From the NCBI GenBank assembly GCA_035758925.1, contig DASTVV010000001.1, positions 7,252-71,251 of the forward strand: 64,000 bases of DNA, in the 5' to 3' direction. Source of the DNA: DASPMP01 sp035758925 (GTDB lineage Bacteria; Gemmatimonadota; Gemmatimonadetes; Gemmatimonadales; Gemmatimonadaceae). This document shows positions 34,525 through 43,064 of the stretch, in pieces (positions within the stretch are counted from its first letter, which is position 1; each line of letters begins with the position of its first letter). Below the pieces are notes generated by a model. The model was not told the origin of the DNA, searched no databases, and saw only the letters and a list, made by a program, of their open reading frames with translations. The position numbers and the translations under genes are program-made.

Positions 34525-34932
34525 CTAATGCTCGGTGAGCTCGATCAAAACGCCAGCGGTGGACGACGGATGGAGGAAGGCGATGCGCTTGCCCTCGGCT
34601 CCCATGCGCGGCGTCTCGTCGATGAGCTTGATGCCCGCCTTCCGGCAGCGCTCGAGCGTTCCAGGAAGGTCGTCCACGGCAAAACAGACGTGATGGATTC
34701 CCGGTCCGCGCCTGGCGATGAACTTGCCAATCGGGGAATCGGGGCGTTCCGCTTCGAGCAGCTCTACCAGGGACTCGCCGGCGCGGAGGCCGGCGATCCG
34801 GGCACCGTCGGCATCGTCCAGCGGCGCTTCGGGCAGCCCCAGCACATCGCGATACAGCGGCAGGATGCGGTCGAGTGCGTCGACCGCGACGCCGATGTGG
34901 GCGATTCGGGTGCCACGCGACGCGGCGGACAT
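34525..34932 (-). CDS. mce: Methylmalonyl-CoA epimerase (VOC family)
   Basis: A 135-residue glyoxalase-fold protein with two beta-alpha-beta-beta-beta modules. IAHIGVAVDALDRILPLYRDVLGL, ESLVELLEA, GIHHVCFAVDDL and the final LIELTEH match methylmalonyl-CoA epimerase, which interconverts R and S methylmalonyl-CoA; the metal ligands His12/His79/Glu region are in place. The mutase is not in the window. No confident promoter was found. Confidence 0.85.
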   Translation of the reverse strand: MSAASRGTRIAHIGVAVDALDRILPLYRDVLGLPEAPLDDADGARIAGLRAGESLVELLEAERPDSPIGKFIARRGPGIHHVCFAVDDLPGTLERCRKAGIKLIDETPRMGAEGKRIAFLHPSSTAGVLIELTEH

Positions 34933-35035
34933 TTCGAGGCGCTCCAGGTGTAAGAAAAGAAGGACTCACAATCTACAGAACGCCGCGATCGCGGACGTTT
35001 TGACTCTCACGACGATGTGGAGGAATGGGGTGAAC

Positions 35036-35365
35036 ATGGCGCAAAACACCACTGCGGTAACGGACGAGACGTTCGAGTCGGAAATTGAAAAGCACAGTGG
35101 GCTCGCCGTGGTCGATTTCTGGGCGACCTGGTGCGGTCCGTGCCGGACCATCGCGCCGATCCTGGACCAGCTTGCCACGGAGTACGCGGGCAAGGTGAAG
35201 GTCGCCAAGGTCGACGTGGATACGAACATCCGGACGGCCACGCGATTCAACGTGCGCTCGATCCCGCTGTTGCTGTTCTTCAAGGACGGGAAAGTGGTCG
35301 ACCAGATTGTCGGCGCCGTTCCCAAGATGCACATCGAGACCAAGCTGAATCAGCACGCGGCATGA
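35036..35365 (+). CDS. trxA: Thioredoxin
   Basis: A 109-residue thioredoxin with the WCGPC active site (C33, C36), the buried Asp in VVDFWATW and the cis-proline in RSIPLLLFF. GGAGG at 35019-35023 fits GTG 35030 as well as ATG 35036, so the protein may begin two residues earlier. It reduces disulfides in cytoplasmic partners such as ribonucleotide reductase. Single gene. Confidence 0.95.
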   Translation: MAQNTTAVTDETFESEIEKHSGLAVVDFWATWCGPCRTIAPILDQLATEYAGKVKVAKVDVDTNIRTATRFNVRSIPLLLFFKDGKVVDQIVGAVPKMHIETKLNQHAA

Positions 35366-35418
35366 ACTGCGGCGCGTCAGCGTACGTGCGAGATCGCGTG
35401 AACGGGCCCGCGACGTAG

Positions 35419-36396
35419 ATGCCAGCAATCGTCGCGGGTCTGCGTTTTCCATACTCGCGCGTGATGCTGCCGCGGACGCGGCTCGCGTACATCCATCTTC
35501 ACAACCTGCTCACCGACGCCAAACGCGATCGGTCGGCACGGTTGTCGGGATACGTTGCGGTCTGGCTGCCGGAGGAGTTCGTCGTCCTGTACCTCCAGGC
35601 GGGCGAGGTGGTGAACGCCACCGTGATGGATGGCAAGGGCTGGAAAGCTGTGGCCATCTCCTCGGCCCTTCAGCGTATTCCCGAGGAGCCCGAGTACGGC
35701 GAGATCTGTTTCCATGCGGCGGAAGACGACCAGCTCGCATCGATGTTCGCCGCCCAGACCGTCGCCGACGAGCCGTGGCCAAATGAAGTGAATGTCAGAA
35801 ACCCGGCGGCGCTGTTCCCGTTCCTGATGTCCATCATGTTCAACGGCGCCGTCGAGATCGTGTCCGAGGGGACCGTGAACTATCTCGTCTTTCGCGGCGG
35901 CACGGTGGACGCTGCCTACCTCTCCTTCGACGCCGCCGGGTCGATCGTCGATCGCGTGGCCAAGCTCTTCCAGCCCGGCAGCAGGATCGAAAAGGGGAAA
36001 TTCCGCCGCTGGTCGCACATCGACGCGCTCCCGGTTCAGGTGCCGTCGGCGCTCGTGCAGGCGTATCGGGAGCTCAGCCAATCTCTGGTGAAGCGGCTGG
36101 TCGCGGCGGGTCGCGAGAGCGCGCCAGCCATTGCCGAGCAGGCGCGCCAGAATCTGATGAAGACGCACCCCGAGCTCGAAGGCTTCTGTATCGGCAAGAC
36201 TCCGCCGCGCGAGCCCATCGCCGACACGACGAAGGTTACCGCCGCGGTAGCGTCATGGCTGTCGGAAGTGATGTGGGCAGCCGCGGACCACGAAGTGGCG
36301 CCGCCCGAGGCGCTCCTCAAGGAGCTGACCTGGGAGCGACGGCACATGTTCCAATCGGCGGGCTTCTATGAGAAGATGCCGTGGAAGGTGCTGTAG
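35419..36396 (+). CDS. DUF4388-like protein
   Basis: A 325-residue cytoplasmic protein. The N-terminal part (about 20-90: LAYIHLHNLLTDAKRDRS, GYVAVWLPEEFVVLYLQAGEVVNATV, GWKAVAISSALQ) resembles the PatA/DUF4388 domain of gliding and signalling proteins, and a second similar segment (130-185: GAVEIVSEGTVNYLVFRGGTVDAAYL) suggests a duplication. The C-terminal helical region (235-325) is unassigned. No ribosome site is visible at ATG 35419; ATG 35464 is an alternative. rsmI starts within its last codons, so the two are coupled. Confidence 0.5.
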   Translation: MPAIVAGLRFPYSRVMLPRTRLAYIHLHNLLTDAKRDRSARLSGYVAVWLPEEFVVLYLQAGEVVNATVMDGKGWKAVAISSALQRIPEEPEYGEICFHAAEDDQLASMFAAQTVADEPWPNEVNVRNPAALFPFLMSIMFNGAVEIVSEGTVNYLVFRGGTVDAAYLSFDAAGSIVDRVAKLFQPGSRIEKGKFRRWSHIDALPVQVPSALVQAYRELSQSLVKRLVAAGRESAPAIAEQARQNLMKTHPELEGFCIGKTPPREPIADTTKVTAAVASWLSEVMWAAADHEVAPPEALLKELTWERRHMFQSAGFYEKMPWKVL

Positions 36397-37256
36397 TCGC
36401 ACGTGATTCCGTGACAGACCCCCTCCAACCCGGTCGATTGTTTCTGGTCAGTACCCCCATTGGCAACATGGGGGATTTTTCTTTTCGGGCGGTGGAGGTC
36501 CTGCGGTCGGTAGCGCTCGTGCTCGCCGAGGACACGCGGCACTCCCGCGCGCTGCTCGATCGGTACGACATTCGGACGCGCATGGCGTCGTACCATGAGC
36601 ACAACGAAGCGAAAATGACGCCCCGCGTGATGGATCGGCTCGCCGCGGGTGAAGACATTGCACTCATCTCGGATGCGGGGACGCCGCTCGTGTCCGATCC
36701 AGGCCAACGCCTGGTGCAGGCCGCCATCGCGGCGGACGTCCAGGTGGTGCCCATCCCCGGCGCATCGGCGCTGCTGGCTGCGCTGGTCGCGTCCGGGCTG
36801 AGCGCGGAGCGGTTTACCTTCTATGGATTCCTGCCCCGTAAAGGCCGCGAACGAGCGGCCGCGCTCGCCGCGATTGCCGCGACCCCGCATACGGCCATCT
36901 TATATGAAAGTCCGAACCGCGTGGCCGATTCGTTGCGAGACCTGGTGAGCCAGGGGATGCCTGGCGACAGGTCCGTGGTCGTCGCTCGCGAGCTCACCAA
37001 GCAGTTCGAGGAGCTGCGGCGCGGAACGCTCGCCAGTCTGACCGCGTATTACGAGGAAACGCCACCCCGGGGTGAAGTTGTCATACTGATCGCGGGTGCG
37101 CCGTCCGCCGAACCGGTGGACGAAGCCGTGCTGCGAGATGACGCCCGGGCGTTACGAGCGTCGGGATTAAGTGTGCGGGACGTCGCTGCGGAGCTGTCGA
37201 AGCGGGGCGTATCGAGGAACGTTGCGTATCGCATGGCGCGCGAGACAGATGATTGA
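36381..37256 (+). CDS. rsmI: 16S rRNA 2'-O-ribose C1402 methyltransferase
   Basis: A 291-residue SAM-dependent tetrapyrrole-methylase-fold enzyme. Diagnostic blocks: LFLVSTPIGNMGDFSFRAVEVL, VLAEDTRHSRALLDRYDI, ALISDAGTPLVSDPGQRLV, VVPIPGASALLAAL, FYGFLPRKGRER and TAILYESPNRV. It modifies C1402 in the ribosomal P site. The start GTG 36381 overlaps the preceding gene by 16 bases; GTG 36411 is a shorter option that would still keep all motifs. Confidence 0.93.
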   Translation: MEGAVVARDSVTDPLQPGRLFLVSTPIGNMGDFSFRAVEVLRSVALVLAEDTRHSRALLDRYDIRTRMASYHEHNEAKMTPRVMDRLAAGEDIALISDAGTPLVSDPGQRLVQAAIAADVQVVPIPGASALLAALVASGLSAERFTFYGFLPRKGRERAAALAAIAATPHTAILYESPNRVADSLRDLVSQGMPGDRSVVVARELTKQFEELRRGTLASLTAYYEETPPRGEVVILIAGAPSAEPVDEAVLRDDARALRASGLSVRDVAAELSKRGVSRNVAYRMARETDD

Positions 37257-37316
37257 GGCCGGAAAGAGGGAATGGGACATGGCTGGTAACTGCGAAGCAG
37301 GTGGGGGAAACTGAAG

Positions 37317-38066
37317 GTGAGCATGCGCGGGCGCGCGGTGCTACCGATTGGATTCGTTGTGACGGTGATGCTCCTCACCGGCTATTCGCACGCGCCTGTC
37401 CGCGATGCTGCGTCCCCGCCGACTTCCGGGGCACCCGCCAGCTCGCATTCCACAGCGGCATCTCGCCTCACCATCGCCCGTCTTCAATACGATGGTGGCG
37501 GTGACTGGTATGCCAACCCGTCGAGTCTTCCCAACTTGTTGTCGGCCATCCGCGAGCGCACGTCACTCAAAGTCGAGAAGACCGAAGCGCGCGTGCGGCT
37601 GACGGACGAACGGCTGTGGGACTTTCCGTTTCTCCATGTCACGGGACACGGCAACATCCGGCTGAGCGAAGCGGAGGTCGTCAAGCTCCGCGAGTACCTG
37701 CTCCGCGGCGGCTTCCTTCACGTGAGCGACAATTACGGCATCGACTCGTCGTTCCGCCGCGAGATCGCGCGCGTCTTCCCGGACCGGCCACTGATCGATG
37801 TGCCGCTCTCGCACCCCGTGTATCATCTCGTATACGATTTCCCCAAGGGGCTGCCCAAGATCCACGAGCATGACGGCAAGCCGGCTCGAGGATTCGGCAT
37901 CTTCATTGGCGATCGGCTTGCGGTGTTCTACGACTACGAATGCGACCTCGGCAATGGTTGGGAGGATCCTGAGGTGTACAAGGATCCGCCGGCGCTGCAC
38001 GAGGCCGCTCTTCGTATGGGTGTGAATCTCTTCACGTACGCAGTGACCAGTAGGCCTGTCCCATGA
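37317..38066 (+). CDS. DUF4159 domain protein
   Basis: A 249-residue exported protein with a signal peptide (1-25; ends GYSHA) and a low-complexity linker. The DUF4159 domain (50-245) is class I glutamine amidotransferase-like: RLQYDGGGDWYANPSSL, HVTGHGNIRLSEAEVVKLREYL, GGFLHVSDNYG and a C-terminal NLFTYAVT. These genes usually lie with MoxR ATPase, DUF58 and VWA genes; only the DUF4175 partner is present here. Start GTG 37317 or ATG 37323. It overlaps the next gene as ATGA. Confidence 0.82.
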   Translation: MSMRGRAVLPIGFVVTVMLLTGYSHAPVRDAASPPTSGAPASSHSTAASRLTIARLQYDGGGDWYANPSSLPNLLSAIRERTSLKVEKTEARVRLTDERLWDFPFLHVTGHGNIRLSEAEVVKLREYLLRGGFLHVSDNYGIDSSFRREIARVFPDRPLIDVPLSHPVYHLVYDFPKGLPKIHEHDGKPARGFGIFIGDRLAVFYDYECDLGNGWEDPEVYKDPPALHEAALRMGVNLFTYAVTSRPVP

Positions 38067-41000
38067 CCGTTGTCGAGATCGTTGAACGCGAGCGCACCAG
38101 GCTGCGTGCGGTGGATGCCACCAGTGCGGTGGCCCTCGCCCTCGTCGTAACCGTTCTCGTGGTGGGCGCTGGCGCGTGGATGCTGGCCGAAGCCCGCTGG
38201 ATCGCGCTCCCGCGCGCCACGCCGCTCCTGGTGTGGGCAGCGCTGGTGCTCGCGAACGCCGTGGTGTGGTGGATCGCCGGCCGGATGCTGCGGAAGGCGT
38301 CAGCGCGCTCGTCCGTGGCCGCGGCCATCGAACGAGAACAGACGCTCCGCGCGGGAGCACTGCGCGGTGTCCTGGAGGTCGCGAATCGCAACGCCCTGGC
38401 TCGTCGGGCAGATCGGGCGCTGGCAGACAGGCTGTCCGGTCGCGGGACCAGCCTGGCTCCGCAGCTGTATACGTCCAGCCGCAACCGCGCCGCGCGGACG
38501 ACCGGCATCGCCGCGGTGACTATCGGCTTGCTCCTTTGGGCCGCACCTGCACTGAACGACGGCCTCCTGGCCATTCGCCGCCCCATCGCGGCCTGGCGCG
38601 GGACGCTGGTTCCGGCCCTGCAGTTCCGGAATCTCCCGTCCGAGCTGCTGCGCGGCGAATCGGTGCGGATCATCGTCGAGGCGCGTGGGCGCCGGAACAT
38701 CCAGCTCGGAACACGCACGACGGGCGAGGGCTGGCGCGATGTGACGCTCGCGGTCGACAGTGTGCGCGGCACGGCGACCCTTCTGGTTGGTCCGGTGCGC
38801 GGAGACCTGCGACTCGTCGCGTCCGACGGTCGCAGCGCGACCGACACGATGACCGTGCGGGTCAGCGACCGTCCGTTCGTCGGTGGGGTCGTTCTGCGCG
38901 CGATCTATCCCTCATATCTTGGCCGGCCTCCCGAAGGGCTTCCCGTGGGCGAGCCGGCGCGAGTTCCGCAGGGAACTACTATCGAGGTCGCGGGTCGCGC
39001 CTCGACTGCACTCACAAGCGTGTTCGTGCGCGGGACGAGCGATTCGGTCTCGTTCAGGACGAACGGTCATGCGTTCGAAGGCCGCTTCACGCCTGTACGC
39101 AGCGCTCGGCTCGACTGGTTCGCGTTCGGCATGAAGGGACCAATCGCGGACGTCCCGCTGCCACTGGAGATCGAGATCATTCCGGATTCGGTGCCCCGCG
39201 TCGACCTGGTCTCGCCAGCTACGGACACACTGGTCGCGTCGTCGGATCGGGTTCCACTCCAGGTCACCGCCACTGATGATCACGGCCTGGTGAGCGTCGA
39301 GCTGGCCACGCAACGCCGTGTCCCGGGTTCGGGCAAGGAGCAGCCCATCGTGCAGCGGCTCAGCTCCGACGAGGTCACCGTCTGGAACGGGACGCCGACC
39401 GTGGATCTCTCGACGCGCGAGCTCAAGCCGGGCGACGCGTTGTCGGTTCAGGTGGCGGCGGTCGACAACTCGCCCTGGGCCCAGCGAGGCGTGAGTCGCG
39501 AGCTGGTGATTCGCGTTCCCACGATGGAAGAACGCCGCTCGCTTGCGCGCAATGCCGCGGATTCCGCCGCCGCGCAAGCGACGCGCGCGGCGCAGGCGCA
39601 GCGGTCGCTCGAGCAGCGTACCGACGAAGCCTCACGGGAGCGTAGTCGCAACACGAGTCAGAACACCAGTGGAGCCAGGGGCGCCGAAGGCGCGCGGTTG
39701 CGCGACCAGCAGCAGCGCGAGATGAGCTATGAATCGGCGGAGAAGGCGCGCGCGCTGGCGCAGGAGCAGCGCGAGCTCACCGACCGCGTGAACAAGCTCA
39801 AGGAGGCCGCGAAGCAGCTGGAGGAGCAGCTGCGGCAGGCATCGGCACTCGACACAGGTCTCGCGCGACAGCTGCGTGAAGCTCAGAACCTGCTGAAGGA
39901 CGCACTCACGCCGCAGCTGCTCGAGCAGATGAAGAAGCTCGAGAACGCCACGCGCGAGCTGTCGGGCGACCAGGCGCGCGAAGCGCTCAAGGACCTGGCA
40001 GAGATGCAGAAGCGCCTGCGGGAGCAACTGGAGAAGAGCGCGGAGATGCTCAAGCGCGCCGCTCTCGAGGGTGCCATGGAAACGCTCAAGGACGAAGCCA
40101 AGGAAATCGCTGAAAAGCAGCGAGCGCTCGCGGACTCGAGCCGCGGGATGGACCGCGCGAACAAACAGGAGCGCGGCGAGCAGCTGGCCGACCGGTCTGA
40201 GCGGTTGTCGAAAGACGTGAAGCAGCTCCAGGAGCGACTGTCCAAGGAAAAGGCTGACGCCGCGGCCCAGAAAGCCGCCTCGGCACAGCAGCACGCTCAG
40301 AACTCCGAGCGCCAGATGCGCTCGCAGGACGCGAAGAGCGCAGCTCAGCAGATGGAGCAGGCCGCGAAGGACATGCAGGACGCCCGCGACCAGCAGGTGG
40401 GTGAATGGAAGAAGGAGCTCACCGAGGCGCTCGACCAGTCCATCCAGGAGCTGCTGCAGATGGCGCGCGAGGAGTCATCGCTCGAAGAGCAGGCGCGCGC
40501 GGCCGGCCGCGATCAGCAGAAGATCGAGCAGCTGCGCGGCCAGCAGAGCGCCGTGCACCAGGGCGTCGACCAGACGTCCGAGCGACTCCAGAAGGAAGGC
40601 CAGAAATCGTCGCTCCTCTCGGGTAAGTCACAGCGGGCGATGTCGGAGGCGAAGCAGAAGGTTGGCCAGGCGACGCAGCAGTTGTCAGAGCCGCGCGGCG
40701 GCCAGCGGACGGGCAACTCGCTGGGCGAGGCCGCGGAGGCCCTGAATCGCGCCGCCGCATCGCTGGCGCGCGACCGCGAGCGCGCCAACAGCGCCAGCTC
40801 CGCAACCGGCTTTGCCGAGATGCTGCAGCAGATGCAGGAGATGGCCAAGAAGCAGGGGTCGATCAACGCGCAGGCACAGGGACTGATGCCCATTCCCGGC
40901 CAGGGAATGAGCCAGGACGCCCAGGCCACCGCGCGCATGCTGGCGCGGCAGCAGCGGTCCATCGCAGAGCAACTGGACGAACTGAGCGAGTCGGCTGGCG

Positions 41001-41341
41001 GCGACCGCGCCGGAGAGTTGGCCAAGGAAGCGCGCCAGCTGGCGGAAGCGCTGGAGCAGACCAAGGTGGACGCGAACACGGTCGCGCGGCAGCAGCAACT
41101 GTTCCGCCGACTGCTGGATGCCGGCCGTTCACTGGAGAAGGAAGAGCGCGAAGACAACGAGAAGCGAGAGGCCAAGGCCGCCACGGGCGATCTGAAGTTC
41201 GACCCGGGCCAGGCTCCCGCAGCCGGCAGGGCGGCGGTGCGGTTCCGCGAGCCCGAGTGGAACGAGCTGCGTGGGCTGAGCGCGGACGAACGTCGAGCGA
41301 TCCTCGAATATTTCAAGAGGATCAATGCCGAGAAGCCATAG
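38063..41341 (+). CDS. DUF4175 membrane protein with long coiled coil
   Basis: A 1092-residue protein. Two to three membrane segments (about 22-43, 54-72 and 150-170) are followed by an extracytoplasmic region with Ig-like beta domains (190-480, including FQFRNLP-like ALQFRNLPSELLRGE and YPSYLGRPPEGLP), then a very long Gln/Ala/Glu-rich coiled coil (480-1050) and a short conserved end (VRFREPEWNELRGLSADERRAILEYFKRIN). This is the DUF4175 layout. Its role in the envelope is unknown. Starts in ATGA overlap with the DUF4159 gene and overlaps the TPR gene by 17 bases. Confidence 0.82.
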   Translation: MTVVEIVERERTRLRAVDATSAVALALVVTVLVVGAGAWMLAEARWIALPRATPLLVWAALVLANAVVWWIAGRMLRKASARSSVAAAIEREQTLRAGALRGVLEVANRNALARRADRALADRLSGRGTSLAPQLYTSSRNRAARTTGIAAVTIGLLLWAAPALNDGLLAIRRPIAAWRGTLVPALQFRNLPSELLRGESVRIIVEARGRRNIQLGTRTTGEGWRDVTLAVDSVRGTATLLVGPVRGDLRLVASDGRSATDTMTVRVSDRPFVGGVVLRAIYPSYLGRPPEGLPVGEPARVPQGTTIEVAGRASTALTSVFVRGTSDSVSFRTNGHAFEGRFTPVRSARLDWFAFGMKGPIADVPLPLEIEIIPDSVPRVDLVSPATDTLVASSDRVPLQVTATDDHGLVSVELATQRRVPGSGKEQPIVQRLSSDEVTVWNGTPTVDLSTRELKPGDALSVQVAAVDNSPWAQRGVSRELVIRVPTMEERRSLARNAADSAAAQATRAAQAQRSLEQRTDEASRERSRNTSQNTSGARGAEGARLRDQQQREMSYESAEKARALAQEQRELTDRVNKLKEAAKQLEEQLRQASALDTGLARQLREAQNLLKDALTPQLLEQMKKLENATRELSGDQAREALKDLAEMQKRLREQLEKSAEMLKRAALEGAMETLKDEAKEIAEKQRALADSSRGMDRANKQERGEQLADRSERLSKDVKQLQERLSKEKADAAAQKAASAQQHAQNSERQMRSQDAKSAAQQMEQAAKDMQDARDQQVGEWKKELTEALDQSIQELLQMAREESSLEEQARAAGRDQQKIEQLRGQQSAVHQGVDQTSERLQKEGQKSSLLSGKSQRAMSEAKQKVGQATQQLSEPRGGQRTGNSLGEAAEALNRAAASLARDRERANSASSATGFAEMLQQMQEMAKKQGSINAQAQGLMPIPGQGMSQDAQATARMLARQQRSIAEQLDELSESAGGDRAGELAKEARQLAEALEQTKVDANTVARQQQLFRRLLDAGRSLEKEEREDNEKREAKAATGDLKFDPGQAPAAGRAAVRFREPEWNELRGLSADERRAILEYFKRINAEKP

Positions 41342-43064
41342 GAAGCTGGTGTGGGCTGTGGGGTTGGGAATGTGGGTCGGTGTTTCGGGCGTTTTCGCCC
41401 AAACCCCGAACCCCAAACCCCAGACCGTTTCGAGCACTGACTCGACCGCGTTCTATCGCGCCCTCGATCTCGAAGGAGCAGGCAAGTACCGCGAGGCCGC
41501 GGCGCTCTTCCGGCAGGCACTGCGAAGCTCCTCCAGCGTCAGCGCGTTGCTTGGTCTCGAACGGTCGTACGCCGAGCTGCATTGGACCGACTCGCTGCTC
41601 GCGCCGCTCGACACGCTGATTCGCACGAATCCCAGGGAGCCGATCTTCCGCGCGGCAAAGCTTCGTAGCCTGCAGACGCTGGGTCGCGACGCGGACATGC
41701 TGGAGACGTTCGAGCGCTGGGTGGCCGACGCGCCCGGAGACGCTGCTCCGTATCGCGAATATGCTCGCCTGCTGCTGCAGCGCGGCCAGGCCAGGCGCGC
41801 GGACAGCATCCTCGCGCGGGCGCGCATGCAGCTGGGCGGGACGGGCGATATCCAGCTCGAGGTCGCGCAGGCTCGTGCCGCCCTGGGCCAGTGGGAGGAG
41901 TCCGCCAAGGCGTGGCGCGTCGCGCTGGCGACGTCGCCGTATCTCGAGCAAGCCACGGCATATGCGCTCGCGCAGGCGCCGGGCGCCGTTCGCGACGCCA
42001 TTCGCGCGCAGTTCATGGCCGTGCCGCTGCTCGTCAGCGCGCGTCGCGCGCTGGCGACGCTCGAGGCGGCGTGGGGCTCCCCCGCGAATGGGTGGTTCGC
42101 GCTGCGCGACCTGCCGCCCGACAGCGCCAGCGCGGCTGCGTGGCTGGACTTCGCGCAGCGCGCCGAGGCGGAGGAGCGCTGGACGCATGCGCGCGAGGCG
42201 CTCTCGAGCGTCCTGCGCTGGCGTCAGTCTCCGGACGTTGCCCTGCGTGCCGCGATTGCCGCGTTGAACAGCGGAGACCCCGCGGGCGCCCTCGCGCTGG
42301 CGCCGCTCACCAGCAGCGGAGTGGATTCCGCGCGCGCCGCGCGGACGCTGCTGCCGGTGCACGTGCGCGCGCTCGCGGCACTCGGCCGTCCAGCAACCGC
42401 GGAAAAGCTGGTGACATCGTACGACCGCTGGCTGACCCCAACGAGTCGGGCGGCGCTGGCGCGGTCGATCGCATTCGGCTGGGTGCGCGTGGGCGACATG
42501 GGTCGCGCCCGTGGCGCACTCACCGGCGCGGGAGCCGACGCAGACTCCAGCGACGCCGCCGGCTGGCTGGCGCTTTACGCGGGCGACATCAAGACCGCAC
42601 GGCGTTTGCTGCGCAGTGGCGGCGACGCATCGCCGGAACTGGCGCTCGCGCTGTCGCTGCTGTCGCGCATGACCGTGGACAGCGCCGTCACGCTTGGCCA
42701 GGCATTCCTGACGCTTGCGCGCGCGGATACGCTCGGCGCGGCCACGGCGATGGTGAGGTCCGCCGATCAGTTACCGGAAGTCGCGTCGCTCCTGCTCTTC
42801 ACGGCGGGTCAGTTGCGCGCCGCGGCCCGCGACGACGCGCAAGCGAAGGTGCTGTGGCGCCGAGTCGTGGAGCAGTACGCCACGAGCGCCGAAGCGCCGG
42901 CCGCGGAATTGCAGTGGGCCAGGGCGCTCAAGCGTGGCGGCAACCCCGTGGAAGCTGCGGCGCGTCTCGAACATCTCATCCTCACGTATCCGCAGAGCGC
43001 ACTCGTGCCGCAGGCACGGCGCGACCTCGAGATCCTTCGCAACAGCATTCCCGGAATGCCATGA
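41325..43064 (+). CDS. Secreted TPR-repeat protein
   Basis: A 579-residue periplasmic protein. The signal peptide (1-25, cleaving after VFAQ) is encoded by an inverted repeat (see 41347-41423). TPR units are visible throughout: ALDLEGAGKYREAAALFRQAL, LLLQRGQARRADSILARA, AAIAALNSGDPAGALALAPL, and a final pair near 500-570 typical of YbgF/BamD-type repeats (APAAELQWARALKRGGNPVEAAARLEHLILTYPQS, split here over positions 523-557). ATG 41325 lies inside the end of DUF4175 with AAGAGG upstream; the gene ends in ATGA overlap with the next. Probably a scaffold for the neighbouring envelope proteins. Confidence 0.78.
   Translation: MPRSHRKLVWAVGLGMWVGVSGVFAQTPNPKPQTVSSTDSTAFYRALDLEGAGKYREAAALFRQALRSSSSVSALLGLERSYAELHWTDSLLAPLDTLIRTNPREPIFRAAKLRSLQTLGRDADMLETFERWVADAPGDAAPYREYARLLLQRGQARRADSILARARMQLGGTGDIQLEVAQARAALGQWEESAKAWRVALATSPYLEQATAYALAQAPGAVRDAIRAQFMAVPLLVSARRALATLEAAWGSPANGWFALRDLPPDSASAAAWLDFAQRAEAEERWTHAREALSSVLRWRQSPDVALRAAIAALNSGDPAGALALAPLTSSGVDSARAARTLLPVHVRALAALGRPATAEKLVTSYDRWLTPTSRAALARSIAFGWVRVGDMGRARGALTGAGADADSSDAAGWLALYAGDIKTARRLLRSGGDASPELALALSLLSRMTVDSAVTLGQAFLTLARADTLGAATAMVRSADQLPEVASLLLFTAGQLRAAARDDAQAKVLWRRVVEQYATSAEAPAAELQWARALKRGGNPVEAAARLEHLILTYPQSALVPQARRDLEILRNSIPGMP
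41347..41423 (+). repeat. Inverted repeat inside the TPR gene, encoding its signal peptide
   Basis: A perfect inner stem GGGCG-TTTT-CGCCC (41387-41400) extends outwards as an imperfect stem between GGGGTTGGGAATGTGGGTCG on the left and AAACCCCGAACCCCAAACCC on the right. The style matches the intergenic elements of this window, but here it lies within codons 8-33 of the TPR protein. Confidence 0.8.

Noticed and set aside
37261..37316. Another GGGAATGG-type repeat between rsmI and the DUF4159 gene
   Set aside because: There is one GGGAATGGGAC run but no complementary arm; too short to count.
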